Source: Immundisolibacterales bacterium
GTDB taxonomy: Bacteria > Pseudomonadota > Gammaproteobacteria > HK1
Direction: 5' to 3'
Length of the DNA: 64,000 bases
NCBI GenBank assembly: GCA_026712715.1
Contig: JAPOPW010000060.1
Location: 1 to 64,000 of the forward strand
Shown in pieces: positions 53,130-61,989 of the stretch. The notes beneath the pieces are model-generated. The model ran no database searches, was not told the DNA's origin, and worked only from the letters and a program-made list of their open reading frames with translations. Within the stretch, counting starts at the first letter, position 1, and each line of letters starts with the position of its first letter. The position numbers were made by a program, and so were the translations under genes.

Positions 53130-54086
53130 TCAATCTTCGCCGGAGGCATCCCATGCCGGCGCAAGCTCGGCGCGGCGCGGGAAGTCCGCCCCACGCCGCG
53201 AGCAGCTCCGTGCCGCCGCGCCGCAGGCGAGCTCGAGGAGACGGACGGCGTCCCGTTCCGTGACCGGCCTCGCATCATTCGCGGGCCCGAGATGGCCGCC
53301 TTCGCGCAGCCCGCAGAGGAACGCCGCCTGGAACGCGTCCCCCGCCCCGACCGTGTCGACCACGTCCACGGGGAGACCCGGTTGCGCGACGCGGACGGAC
53401 CGGGTCCACAGCACCGCGCCCGCCGGTCCCCGGGTGAGGACGACGAACCGCGCCCCTTCCTCCAGCCACCTTCCCGCAAGGTGGTCGGGGTCGGCCGCCG
53501 GATCGAGGTGCCCGAGATCCTCCTCGCTCAGCTTCACGAGATCCGCGGTGCGAGCGAAGCGCTCGATCCCGCGCCGCCAGCGTCCGAGGTCCGGCTCCAC
53601 GTTGGCGCGCACGTTCGGGTCGAGCGAGATGAAGCGCCGTCCGCGCTCGCGCTCCGCGAGCTCGAGGAGGGTGCCCGCGGTCGGGTCCACGACGAGGGAG
53701 AACGAGCCGAAGTGGAGGCACGAGACCGCCTGCGGCAGTGCCGGCAGCTCCGCGCGAGTGAGCGAACGGTCGGCGGCGCGTTCGCCGTAGAAGGTGTAGC
53801 GCGGCTCGCCGTCGGGACCGAGGGCAACCACCGCGAGGGTGGTCGGATTGGCCATGCGGGCGAGAAAGCGGGTCTCCACGCCCTCCGCTTCGAGCGCGGC
53901 CGCGAGCCGGTCGCCGAGCGCGTCGGTCGAGACCCCGGTGAGGAGCGCGGCCGGCTGCCCGAGCCGGGCGAGCCCCACCGCCACGTTGAACGGTGAGCCG
54001 CCGATGCGCGCGTCGATCCGGAGCCCGGTGGGGGTTTCCTCTTCGACGAAGAGGTCGTAGAGCGCCTCGCCGCAGATCAGGAACAT
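53130..54086 (-). CDS. PfkB-family carbohydrate kinase (fructokinase-like)
   Basis: A 318-residue ribokinase-fold kinase. FLICGEALYDLFVEE opens the chain, IGGSPFNVAVGLARLGQPA is the PfkB N-terminal signature, and VDTVGAGDAFQAAFLCGL near residue 240 carries the catalytic Asp and anion hole (GAGD). This is most like bacterial fructokinases that phosphorylate fructose at C6. The start ATG 54086 was selected by the conserved first strand. It lies 118 bp upstream of pgi on the same strand; fructokinase plus Pgi would feed fructose to either glycolysis or the pentose phosphate route. Confidence 0.9.
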   Translation of the reverse strand: MFLICGEALYDLFVEEETPTGLRIDARIGGSPFNVAVGLARLGQPAALLTGVSTDALGDRLAAALEAEGVETRFLARMANPTTLAVVALGPDGEPRYTFYGERAADRSLTRAELPALPQAVSCLHFGSFSLVVDPTAGTLLELAERERGRRFISLDPNVRANVEPDLGRWRRGIERFARTADLVKLSEEDLGHLDPAADPDHLAGRWLEEGARFVVLTRGPAGAVLWTRSVRVAQPGLPVDVVDTVGAGDAFQAAFLCGLREGGHLGPANDARPVTERDAVRLLELACGAAARSCSRRGADFPRRAELAPAWDASGED

Positions 54087-54142
54087 GGGTCGGTTCTCCT
54101 CCTCGCGGGCGGTCTGGACACACGCGCGGGCGTCGGGAACGG

Positions 54143-55369
54143 TCAGGCGCGGTTGCGGCGCATCGCGGAGAACGGCAGCTCCTTGTCTACCCGTGGCTCC
54201 GCGGGGAGCCCGAGCACCCGCTCCGCGATGATGTTGCGCATGATCTCGTCCGTTCCGCCGGCGAGCCGCATGCCCGGCGCGGCGAGCCACGCGGACTGGG
54301 CGCCGTATGCGGCGTCCATGGCGGCGCCGGCCGGTCCCTGCAGCTCGACCCCGAGGGCCGCCATCCGCTGCCGGAGCGGGCTGCCGACGAGCTTGTGGAT
54401 TGCGTTCTCCGGACCCGGAGTCTCCCCTCGCGAGAGGGCGGTGAGGGTGCGGTACGTGGTGAAGCGCAGCCCCGCGGTGCGAACATGGAAGTCGGCGATC
54501 CGGGCGCGCACCGCGGAGTCCTCGATCGCCTTGCCCCGCGGGCCGTCCGCCTCCCGCGCGAGCCGCACGAGATCCTCCGGGCCGAATCCCGCCATGCCGC
54601 GCGCGCCGATTGCCGCGCGCTCGTTCATCAGGATCGTGATCGCGACCCGCCACCCGCCGTCGACGTCTCCCAGCCGGTTCTCGTCGGGAACCCGGACCCC
54701 GTCGAAGAACACGTCGTTGACCCCCGACCCGCCGTTCATCTGGCGAATGGGCCGCACCTCGATGCCGGCCGAGCGCATGTCGACGATGAAGCAGGTAAGC
54801 CCCTGGTGCTTGGGCACGTCCGGGTCGGTCCGGGCGATCACCACCCCCCACCGGCAGAAGTGGGCGCCGGTATTCCACGTCTTCTGTCCGTCGATGACCC
54901 AGTCCGCGCCGTCGCGCGTCGCCCGGGTCAGGAGTCCCGCCACGTCGGAACCGGCGCCGGGCTCGCTGAAGAGCTGGCACCAGACTTCGTCACCGCGAGC
55001 CATCTTCGCGAGGTGGCGCCGTTTTTGCTCCCCCGTCCCGTGCTTCATCAGGGTCGGGCCGAGCATCCCGATCCCGATCGAGAAGATGTTGACCGGGGTC
55101 CGAAAGCGAAGCTCCTCCTGGTTCCAGATGACCTGCTCCATGGGGCCGAGTCCCCGGCCGCCGTACTCCTGCGGCCACGTGAGGCATGCCCAGCCGTGGT
55201 CGAACTTGAGCGCCTGCCAGCCCTGCGAGCGGCGCACGGCCGCCGGGTCCTCGCCGATGAACGGCCCCGGAGGAGCCTCCCCGGGATCGAGGCGCTCGGT
55301 GTGGCGTTCGAGAAACGCCCGCGCGCCGGCGCGGAAGCTCGCCTCGGCCGGTGTGTCGGTGAAGTCCAT
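54143..55369 (-). CDS. Acyl-CoA dehydrogenase
   Basis: A 408-residue flavoprotein: LTWPQEYGGRGLGPMEQVIWNQEE, FSEPGAGSDVAGLLTRA, ADWVIDGQKTWNTGAHFC and the C-terminal GGTDEIMRNIIAERVLGLP are the standard FAD and substrate regions. It introduces a double bond into an acyl-CoA. It is transcribed with a second acyl-CoA dehydrogenase immediately upstream, a pairing often found for heterotetrameric enzymes acting on steroid-like or branched acyl-CoA. Confidence 0.92.
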   Translation of the reverse strand: MDFTDTPAEASFRAGARAFLERHTERLDPGEAPPGPFIGEDPAAVRRSQGWQALKFDHGWACLTWPQEYGGRGLGPMEQVIWNQEELRFRTPVNIFSIGIGMLGPTLMKHGTGEQKRRHLAKMARGDEVWCQLFSEPGAGSDVAGLLTRATRDGADWVIDGQKTWNTGAHFCRWGVVIARTDPDVPKHQGLTCFIVDMRSAGIEVRPIRQMNGGSGVNDVFFDGVRVPDENRLGDVDGGWRVAITILMNERAAIGARGMAGFGPEDLVRLAREADGPRGKAIEDSAVRARIADFHVRTAGLRFTTYRTLTALSRGETPGPENAIHKLVGSPLRQRMAALGVELQGPAGAAMDAAYGAQSAWLAAPGMRLAGGTDEIMRNIIAERVLGLPAEPRVDKELPFSAMRRNRA

Positions 55370-55410
55370 GTCCCGTCCGTTCTCCTGCAAGGGGGGTTGG
55401 TCGAGTCGTG

Positions 55411-56562
55411 CTACCCGGCCGCGGCGGGCGGCTCCGTTCGAAGGCCCGCGCCGGGCGCGGACCCCGTGTCGAGGCAGTCGACCAGCCGGTCGCGCCATTC
55501 CCCGATCGGCCCGAGGGCGAGGGCGAGGTTCTGGGCGCGTCGGTAGAAGAGGTGACAGTCGAGCTCCCAGGTGAAGCCCGCTCCGCCGAAGAGCTGCACC
55601 ATCTCCGCGCTTGCCTCGTTGCACGCCTCGGTGGCCGCGACCCGGGCGGTGCACGCGGCGAGCGGGAGCCCCGGGTCGTCGTTCGTGAGCGCCCACGCCG
55701 CGTAGTAGCAGTTCGAGCGGGCGATCTCGAGCGATGCGTAGAGATCGGCCATGCGGTGCTTGATGGCCTGGAACGAGCCGATGGGCCGCCCGAACGCGTA
55801 GCGGTCGAGGACCTGCTCCCGGGTGAGGTCGAACGCGCGCTGGGCGGTGCCGAGCTGCTCGAACGATTGCACGACCGCGGCCCGATCGAGCAGCCGGCGG
55901 AGCAGGGTCCAGGCGTCCTGTTCGCCGGTTCCGAGCGGCTCGGCCGGCGTGCCGTCGAACGAGAGGCGGGCGGTGGGGCGCGAGGGATCGATCGATTCCT
56001 CGGCCGTCCGGGAGCCATCGTCGAGCTCGGCGAGGGCGAGGACGAGCGCGCCCGCATCGTCCCGCGCGAGGACGAGGGCGAGGTTGGCCGCCGCGCCGTC
56101 GGGCGCGCCGATCTTGGTTCCGGAGAGAGTCCCGTCGCGCCCTTGCGTCGCCCGCACGCTCTCGGGTCGAACCACTCCGCGCCGCTCGGCGAGGGCGAGG
56201 GTGCCGATCCGGTCCCCGGTCGCGAAGCCGGTCAGAAGCCGCCGCTTCTGCTCCTCGGTACCGGCGAGGAGGATGGCGTCGGCCACCGTCGCCGAGGTGC
56301 CGAACGGAATCGGCGCGAGCGCCCGCCCCAGCTCTTCGGCGATGAGCGCGAGCTCGCCATGGCCGAAGCCTGCCCCGCCCCACTCCTCCGGGATGACCGC
56401 CCCGAGCCAGCCCATCTCCGCCGCTCCCGCCCAGAGCTCCCGGCTCATGGCCGCCTCGGACTCGAGCACCGAGCGGGCGAGCCCGAGGGGGGCACGATCT
56501 TCGAGGTAGTCCCGGGCGGTGGTGCGAAGGAGCTTCTGTTCCTCGGAGAAGTCGAAGTTCAC
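55411..56562 (-). CDS. Acyl-CoA dehydrogenase (second, diverged subunit)
   Basis: A 383-residue protein starting with GTG 56562 (MNFDFSEEQKLLRTTARDYLEDRAPL). It has WGGAGFGHGELALIAEELGRALAPIPFG, YAFGRPIGSFQAIKHRMADLY and FGGAGFTWELDCHLFYRRAQNL, typical of the non-catalytic or partner FadE-like subunit, in which the usual FSEPGAGSD motif is absent (here LAERRG). It ends 42 bp before the dehydrogenase at 54143-55369, consistent with a heteromeric complex. Confidence 0.88.
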   Translation of the reverse strand: MNFDFSEEQKLLRTTARDYLEDRAPLGLARSVLESEAAMSRELWAGAAEMGWLGAVIPEEWGGAGFGHGELALIAEELGRALAPIPFGTSATVADAILLAGTEEQKRRLLTGFATGDRIGTLALAERRGVVRPESVRATQGRDGTLSGTKIGAPDGAAANLALVLARDDAGALVLALAELDDGSRTAEESIDPSRPTARLSFDGTPAEPLGTGEQDAWTLLRRLLDRAAVVQSFEQLGTAQRAFDLTREQVLDRYAFGRPIGSFQAIKHRMADLYASLEIARSNCYYAAWALTNDDPGLPLAACTARVAATEACNEASAEMVQLFGGAGFTWELDCHLFYRRAQNLALALGPIGEWRDRLVDCLDTGSAPGAGLRTEPPAAAG

Positions 56563-56596
56563 CGTGGGCGGCCTCGGCGCGGGACGGTCCGGCCGC

Positions 56597-57208
56597 TCAG
56601 GCGGACGGCCGGGTCGCCCGCATCGAGGGTCGTTCCGCGAACCCTTCGAGCCAGGTTGCGAGACGTGGCCGTCCGTCGCGCCATCCGTCGTCGAGGGATC
56701 GGAAGTCGAGATAGTCCGCGGCGCAGGCGGCCGCGACGGTACCGATGTCAACCGTGTCGCCAAAGCTCTCCGCCTCGCCCTCGAGGGCGTCGAGGGCACG
56801 GCGGAACTTGCCGCGCTGTCCGTCGATCCAGTCCGCCCATTGTCGTTCGGCCGGGCGGAGGAAGGTCTCGTAGCGGCAGAGGATCGCGGCGTCGAGGAGC
56901 CCGTCCGCGAGCGCCTGGCGGCGAAGCGCGGTCCAGCGCTCGGGTCCCGCCGGAGGGAACAGGCGCGGTCCGTCGTGCCGCGTGTCGAGGTACTCGCAGA
57001 TGACTGGAGAATCGTAGAGGGTGGTCCCGTCTTCGAGGACGAGGGCGGGAATCTTGCCGAGGGGGTTCTCCGCGTTGAGGGCGTCGACGCCGGCGACCGG
57101 GGTCATCGCGACTCCCACGATCTCGATCCGCTCGGCGAGGCCGAGCTCGTGGGCGGCGACCAGGGCCTTGCGCACGAACGGGGAAGCGGGGCTGTGGTAG
57201 AGCTTCAT
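56597..57208 (-). CDS. Glutathione S-transferase
   Basis: A 203-residue GST: the N-terminal thioredoxin-like part begins MKLYHSPASPFVRKALVAAHELG with Ser10 or Cys-equivalent position SPFVRK, continues NPLGKIPALVLEDGTTLYDSPVICEYLD and the all-helical part DAAILCRYETFLRPAERQW to the C-terminus. A GSH-dependent transferase, reductase or isomerase is likely; no specific reaction can be assigned. It lies 15 bp downstream of leuD and 34 bp upstream of the acyl-CoA dehydrogenase gene, apparently in one transcription unit. Confidence 0.92.
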   Translation of the reverse strand: MKLYHSPASPFVRKALVAAHELGLAERIEIVGVAMTPVAGVDALNAENPLGKIPALVLEDGTTLYDSPVICEYLDTRHDGPRLFPPAGPERWTALRRQALADGLLDAAILCRYETFLRPAERQWADWIDGQRGKFRRALDALEGEAESFGDTVDIGTVAAACAADYLDFRSLDDGWRDGRPRLATWLEGFAERPSMRATRPSA

Positions 57209-57223
57209 CGGGAATCCTTCGGT

Positions 57224-57838
57224 TCAGCCGAGCCAGGGGAAGCGATCGCGGCTCCGGGCCTCGAACGCCGTGATGGCGCGGGCATGTTGCAGGGTGGTCT
57301 CGATGTCGTCCAGCCCCTCGGCAAGGGCGTGGCGGGCGTGTTCCGGAATCGTGAATCCGAACCGGGACCCGGCCGAAGTGCGAAGGGTGGACGCGGCGAG
57401 GTCGGTGGTGATGGCGAATCCGGGGGTCGCTTCGATCTCGTCGACGAGCCGGGCGAGGAGGGCGGGCTCGACGACCGCCGGCAGCAGACCGTTCTTGATC
57501 GAGTTGTTGAAGAAAATATCCGCGAAACTGGTTGATATCACGCACCGAAATCCGTAGGACATCAACGCCCAGGGCGCGTGCTCACGGCTCGATCCACATC
57601 CGAAGTTGTCGCCCGCGACGAGCACGCTGGCCCCTCGATAGCGAGGGAGGTTCAGCACGAAGCCGGGATCGGGCCGGGTGGCATCCCCGTCGAGGTAGCG
57701 CCAGTCGTGGAACAGGCCCGTGTCGAGTCCGTCCCGTCCGACCCTGGTCAGGTACTGCTTCGGAATGATCTGGTCGGTATCGATGTTGATCCGGGCGAGC
57801 GGCGCCGCGAGCCCGGTGTGCACGTCGAACGGTTCCAT
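57224..57838 (-). CDS. leuD: 3-Isopropylmalate dehydratase small subunit
   Basis: A 204-residue LeuD: LAAPLARINIDTDQIIPKQYLTRV, GFVLNLPRYRGASVLVAGDNFGCGSSREHAPWAL and CVISTSFADIFFNNSIKNGLLPAVV are all diagnostic. It forms the isomerase of leucine synthesis with LeuC, converting 2-isopropylmalate to 3-isopropylmalate. leuC lies 1.8 kb away on the same strand, separated by a nucleosidase gene on the other strand and a protease gene, so the two leu genes are not adjacent. Confidence 0.95.
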   Translation of the reverse strand: MEPFDVHTGLAAPLARINIDTDQIIPKQYLTRVGRDGLDTGLFHDWRYLDGDATRPDPGFVLNLPRYRGASVLVAGDNFGCGSSREHAPWALMSYGFRCVISTSFADIFFNNSIKNGLLPAVVEPALLARLVDEIEATPGFAITTDLAASTLRTSAGSRFGFTIPEHARHALAEGLDDIETTLQHARAITAFEARSRDRFPWLG

Positions 57839-58198
57839 GATCCGCTCCGCCTTCTCGTTCGCTCGGGAGTCGAGGAGCCCCTCCCGCCCCGCGGAACGCG
57901 CGAAGCCTCGCCGCCGCGAGCCGACACGAGGGCGGGGCCGGATGGAGCCCGCGATGTAACCACGGCGGGCGGGTGCTTTCAAGCGGCCGGCCCGATGCGC
58001 GATTCGGCATGATCCCACCGGTGGCGCCCCCCGCCGTTCGGCGCGGCGGCCGCGTTCGGGAGAGTCCGCTCGCGACCCTCCGAGCACGGTGCAGGCGCGG
58101 GTCGGCCGCCTCCGGCGGTACGTATGGCCACGGCTTCATATCCGCCGCGGCACGCGCTACCGTCTCGGGGCCGGTACGGAACGGGAGACGCAGCAGTG
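57839..58198. other. Divergent intergenic region between leuD and the nucleosidase gene
   Basis: 360 bp of GC-rich sequence with no recognisable gene. It holds the leuD promoter on the minus strand and the start region of the nucleosidase-like gene on the plus strand. No T-box, leader peptide or leucine-type attenuator was seen. Confidence 0.45.
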
Positions 58199-59131
58199 AT
58201 GGCGGCCATCGGATTTCGGGCATTCGCCGGCGGACTTGCCGCCGCGGCTCTGTGGCTGGGCGGCCCGCCTCCGGCCGCCGCGCACGACATCGCGGGCGAG
58301 GTCCCGCGCACCGCGGTGGTGTCGGCGTTTCCGCCGGAGCTCTCGGTCCTCGCCGAGGGGCTCGAGGAGGCGGTCGTTCGCTCCGAAAACGGAGTCGACT
58401 TCACCCTCGGCCGGCTCGCCGGACGCGACGTCGTGCTGTTCCTGAGCGGTATCAGTGTCGTCAATGCCGCGATGACCGTTCAGCTCGCCCTCGATCGCTT
58501 CCGTATCGAACGCATCGTGTACTCGGGGATTGCGGGCGGCGTCGACCCGGGCCTGAACATCGGCGATGTCGTGATTGCGGAGCGCTGGGGGCAGTATCTC
58601 GAGCTGCTCCTCGCCCGCGAGTCGGGGGACGGCTGGGCGAAGCCGCCGTTCTTCGAGTATCCGTTCGCGAACTACGGGATGATGTTCCCGCGCTCGGTCA
58701 CCGTGCAGCGCGGGGGGGCCGCGGGGCCGGAGACGCGGTTCTGGTTCCCGGTGGACGAAGCGCTTCTCGACGCCGCCCGCGCCGCGACCGCGCAGATCGT
58801 CCTGAACCGCTGCACCGCGGACGACACCTGCCTGGGGCACGCTCCCCGGGTGGTGGTCGGGGGACCCGGGGTGTCGGGGAGCGCCTTCGTCGACAACGCG
58901 GCGTTTCGCGAATACACGTTCGAGACGTTCGGCGCGCGGGTCCTCGACATGGAGAGCGCCGCGGTGGCCCACGTGGCCCATGCGAACGACGTGCCGTTCA
59001 TCGCCGTGCGGAGCCTCTCCGACCTCGCGGGCGGCGGCCCGGGAGAGAACGAGATCGGGGTGTTCCTCGGCCTCGCGGCGGGGAACGCGGCCGCGGTCGT
59101 CAAGGCCCTGCTCCGGGCGTTGCCCGAGTAG
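58199..59131 (+). CDS. Secreted nucleosidase/phosphorylase-family protein (MTA/SAH nucleosidase-like)
   Basis: A 310-residue protein of the PNP_UDP_1 fold. A Sec-type signal (about residues 1-28, GGLAAAALWLGGPPPAAAHD) precedes PRTAVVSAFPPELSVLAEGL, the DVVLFLSGISVVNAAMTVQLALDRF segment, the phosphate/purine site YSGIAGGVDPGLNIGDVVIAERW and the ribose-binding VLDMESAAVAHVA with FIAVRSLSDLAGG. Unlike cytosolic MTA/SAH nucleosidases it should be exported, so it may salvage purines or act on nucleosides in the periplasm. It converges with, and overlaps by 32 bp, the retropepsin-like gene. Confidence 0.85.
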   Translation: MAAIGFRAFAGGLAAAALWLGGPPPAAAHDIAGEVPRTAVVSAFPPELSVLAEGLEEAVVRSENGVDFTLGRLAGRDVVLFLSGISVVNAAMTVQLALDRFRIERIVYSGIAGGVDPGLNIGDVVIAERWGQYLELLLARESGDGWAKPPFFEYPFANYGMMFPRSVTVQRGGAAGPETRFWFPVDEALLDAARAATAQIVLNRCTADDTCLGHAPRVVVGGPGVSGSAFVDNAAFREYTFETFGARVLDMESAAVAHVAHANDVPFIAVRSLSDLAGGGPGENEIGVFLGLAAGNAAAVVKALLRALPE

Positions 59132-59603
59132 TCGGAGAAGGGCGCGGCGGGCGCAGGGCTCCGCCCGGCGCATTCGACGGCTCGACCTTCCGGCGCGGAG
59201 AGCGCCGGGACCCCTGCTTCATGTCGATGTGCCGTACCGGCACGAGGCGGTGGCCGAGCATGTCCACGGCGGCCTGAGCCTGCTCGAGGATGACGTATCC
59301 GAGGAGGGGCTCGTACTCGTGGTCACCGACCGATTCCATGTCCACGAAGATCACTTCGTTCGAGACCGGACGAAATCCTTCGATGCGGACTTCGACGGGC
59401 CAGCAGGCTTCCCCCCGTACCACTTCCTGGTTGGCGAGCTGCAGATCGACGGTCTCGGAACGTTTGAACCGACCGAGCCGCTCCTTCCAGGCCGAGGGAA
59501 GGATCAGGGCGCCCGCGCCGGTATCCACGAGCATCCCACAGCGGATGGACCTATCCTCTTCGAAGAGGTTGGTGATCTCCGTCTGGACGACGATACGCCC
59601 CAT
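59100..59603 (-). CDS. Retropepsin-like aspartic protease
   Basis: A 167-residue protein, of which residues 1-120 form a retropepsin-like fold: MGRIVVQTEITN, MLVDTGAGALILP with catalytic Asp27 (the DTGA motif), a substrate-flap-like VDLQLANQEVVRGEACWPVEV and EPLLGYVILEQAQAAVDM. The C-terminal 40 residues are basic/Pro-rich and of low complexity, and overlap the nucleosidase gene on the other strand. Such bacterial clan-AA proteases are usually homodimers with unknown targets. It starts 15 bp after the leuC stop, so is co-transcribed with leuC. An ATG start at 59603 follows GGGAGCCAGCG. Confidence 0.8.
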   Translation of the reverse strand: MGRIVVQTEITNLFEEDRSIRCGMLVDTGAGALILPSAWKERLGRFKRSETVDLQLANQEVVRGEACWPVEVRIEGFRPVSNEVIFVDMESVGDHEYEPLLGYVILEQAQAAVDMLGHRLVPVRHIDMKQGSRRSPRRKVEPSNAPGGALRPPRPSPTTRATPGAGP

Positions 59604-59617
59604 CGCTCGCTGGCTCC

Positions 59618-61027
59618 CTAGAGGGCGGCGGGCTCGATCCCGCGGACGTCGACGAAGCGCCCGGCGATCGCGGCGCTCGCGGCCGTTGCCGGGCTGACGA
59701 GGTGGGTCCGCCCGCCCCGGCCCTGGCGGCCTTCGAAATTGCGGTTGCTGGTCGAGGCGCACCGCTCCCCGGGCGCAAGGAGGTCCCGGTTCATCCCGAC
59801 GCACATCGAGCAGCCGGGTTCGCGCCACTCGAAGCCCGCCTCGAGAAAGATCCGGTCGAGCCCTTGCGCTTCCGCGTCCCGCTTCACGATGCCGCTCCCC
59901 GGCACGACCATGGCGTGGACCCCGTCCGCGATGCGCCGTCCCTTCGCGTAACTCGCGGCGGTACGAAGGTCCGAGAGCCGGCCGTTGGTGCACGAGCCGA
60001 TGAACACCCGATCGAGGCGGACGTCTTCCATGCGGGTTCCCGCCGCGAGGTCCATGTACTCGAGAGCCCGGGACCATGCCTCCGCCTGGTTCTCGTCCGC
60101 CGCGTCGCCGGCGCTCGGGATGGCCCCGTCGATGCCGGACACCATGCCCGGGTTCGTGCCCCAGGTGACCTGGGGCACGAGGCCGTCCACCCGCATCGAC
60201 ACCCGCCGATCGAAAGGGGCGTCCGGGTCGGAGGGCAGGGTGCGCCAGAAGGCGAGGGCCGCCTCCCGGTCGGCGCCGGACGGGGCGAGCGGCCGCCCGG
60301 ACAGATACTCGAAGGTGGTCTCGTCGGGGGCCATCATTCCGGCTCGCGCGCCCGCCTCGATGGTCATGTTGCACACCGTCATCCGCTCTTCCATGCTCAT
60401 CTCGCGGATGGCCTCGCCCGCGTACTCGATGACGCAGCCAGTGCCTCCCCCGGTGCCGATCCGGCCGATGAGGGCAAGGATCACGTCCTTTGCATGAACT
60501 CCCTCGGGACACCGCCCCTCCAGCTCGACGAGCATGGTGCCGGGACGGCGCTGGAGCAGGGATTGGGTCGCGAAGACGTGCTCGCCTTCCGACGCGCCGA
60601 TCCCGAACGCGAGCGCCCCGAACGCGCCGTGTGTGGAGGTGTGGGAGTCTCCGCACACGAGGGTGATGCCGGGCAGGGTGAACCCCTGCTCGGGTCCCGC
60701 GACGTGGGCGATCCCGTTGCGGGGATCGGTGAGGTCGAAGAAGTTCTCGATTCCGTGGCGGGCCGCTTCGGCCCGCACCGTGTCCAGCATCTCGCGCATG
60801 TCGGGTTCGAGAACCGGGGTGGCCTGGTTGACGGTGGGGACCACGTGATCCAGAACGAGCAGGGTCTTGTCCGGACGGCGGATGGGACGCCCTCGCTCGG
60901 AGAGCATGCGCAGCGGCCGCGACGAACCGTCGTGTCCGAGGTGGCGGTCGATGTAAAGGAGCGTTCCGCCCGGGGTCTCGGCGATCGCGTGGGCGTCCCA
61001 GATCCTGTCGAACAGGGTCTTCGCCAT
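59618..61027 (-). CDS. leuC: 3-Isopropylmalate dehydratase large subunit
   Basis: A 469-residue LeuC of the aconitase superfamily. The 4Fe-4S ligand Cys residues are in FIGSCTNGRLSDL and EPGCSMCVGMN, with VCGDSHTSTHGAFGALAFGIGASE and TYMP-like strings as in the family. It opens with AKTLFDRIWDAHAIAETPGGTLLYIDRHL. It carries out the isopropylmalate isomerisation with LeuD. It is preceded on the same strand by a RidA-family gene and the acetolactate synthase genes, and followed by the retropepsin-like gene. Confidence 0.95.
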   Translation of the reverse strand: MAKTLFDRIWDAHAIAETPGGTLLYIDRHLGHDGSSRPLRMLSERGRPIRRPDKTLLVLDHVVPTVNQATPVLEPDMREMLDTVRAEAARHGIENFFDLTDPRNGIAHVAGPEQGFTLPGITLVCGDSHTSTHGAFGALAFGIGASEGEHVFATQSLLQRRPGTMLVELEGRCPEGVHAKDVILALIGRIGTGGGTGCVIEYAGEAIREMSMEERMTVCNMTIEAGARAGMMAPDETTFEYLSGRPLAPSGADREAALAFWRTLPSDPDAPFDRRVSMRVDGLVPQVTWGTNPGMVSGIDGAIPSAGDAADENQAEAWSRALEYMDLAAGTRMEDVRLDRVFIGSCTNGRLSDLRTAASYAKGRRIADGVHAMVVPGSGIVKRDAEAQGLDRIFLEAGFEWREPGCSMCVGMNRDLLAPGERCASTSNRNFEGRQGRGGRTHLVSPATAASAAIAGRFVDVRGIEPAAL

Positions 61028-61070
61028 GATCGTCGCCCCGGAAGCGGCGCGGTCCCCGGCCGGGGGTAGC

Positions 61071-61421
61071 TCAGACCGCCGCGACCACCATGATCTCGAC
61101 GTTGAAGTGGGTCGCCGCGAGGTTCGCCTCGACACAGGCCCGACAAGGAGGGTTCGCGGGATCGATCCAGGAGTCCCAGACCTCGTTCATCTCCGCGAAG
61201 TACCGCATGTCGGTGATCCAGATGGTCGCGGTGAGGAGCTTCGACCGGTCGGTGCCGGCCTGGGCGAGGAGGTCGTCGATCCGGGCGAGAATGGACCGGG
61301 TCTGGTCGGCGATGGACGCGCCCGGCGCGTCCTGGGCGACGACGCCGGCGAGATATGCGGTGTTGCCGTGCACGACGGCCTGGCTCATGCGCGGACCGAC
61401 GTCGATGCGGGAAATGGTCAT
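61071..61421 (-). CDS. RidA/YjgF-family protein
   Basis: A 116-residue RidA-like protein: MSQAVVHGNTAYLAGVVAQDAPGASIADQTRSILARIDDLLAQAG, WITDMRYFAEMNEVWDSW and PPCRACVEANLAATHFNVEIMVVAAV, including the Arg in CRACVEA that binds the imine intermediate. It hydrolyses reactive enamines or imines such as 2-aminoacrylate that arise from threonine/serine dehydratases, protecting branched-chain synthesis enzymes, which fits its position between leuC and the acetolactate synthase genes. Confidence 0.92.
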   Translation of the reverse strand: MTISRIDVGPRMSQAVVHGNTAYLAGVVAQDAPGASIADQTRSILARIDDLLAQAGTDRSKLLTATIWITDMRYFAEMNEVWDSWIDPANPPCRACVEANLAATHFNVEIMVVAAV

Positions 61422-61656
61422 GGCGTTGCTCGGGTGTGGGACGCGGTCATTCTAGCGCGCATCCGTCGTTTCCGGCCGCGCGCCGCTCCGCGCGGGAGCT
61501 CCCCGGGCGAAGAGCCGTCTTGCCGGAGCCCGTTCGTCCCCTCCCCGCCGGACCTCACCCGTCTGCGGGGAACGGCGCGCCGTCGTTCACGGGGGACGCG
61601 TCGCCTCGGCATCCCGGCCCCGGAGCGGATTCTCCGCCACGCGCCCGGCGGCGGGC

Positions 61657-61956
61657 TCAGTCGCCGGCCGCGAACGGCATGTCGAGGGGAGGGGCCGGAC
61701 CGCGGTCCGCGGGGATCCCGGCGGTGTGCCGGACCGCGACCACCTCGACCACCCGCGCGAACTGGTGCCGGAGGCGCTCCGCTGCCGCGTCGTCGGTGCG
61801 CACCCGGACCTCGATCTCGTCGAATCCGGGATCGCTCCCGACCGCGACCCGAACCTCGTCAGCCCGCAGGCGTCGGCGCGAGAGCACGAGGAGGATGCGG
61901 GCGGCCACGGCCGGAGAGTGCCAGGCGCGGATGTGAAAGCTGTGCAGAAGTTCCAT
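61657..61956 (-). CDS. Acetolactate synthase small-subunit-like protein (IlvM-like ACT domain)
   Basis: A 99-residue single ACT-like domain: LLHSFHIRAWHSPAVAARILLVLSRRRL, VRVAVGSDPGFDEIEVRVRTDDAAAERLRHQFARVVEVVAV. It resembles the short regulatory subunit (IlvM/IlvH N-terminal part) of acetolactate synthase, which gives feedback inhibition by valine. It begins 34 bp downstream of the large-subunit gene. The C-terminal Pro-rich tail (IPADRGPAPPLDMPF) is unusual. It is compact like IlvM of E. coli. Confidence 0.8.
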   Translation of the reverse strand: MELLHSFHIRAWHSPAVAARILLVLSRRRLRADEVRVAVGSDPGFDEIEVRVRTDDAAAERLRHQFARVVEVVAVRHTAGIPADRGPAPPLDMPFAAGD

Positions 61957-61989
61957 GGACGGGTACCGTGTCGTTCCGAACGGGAAGGG

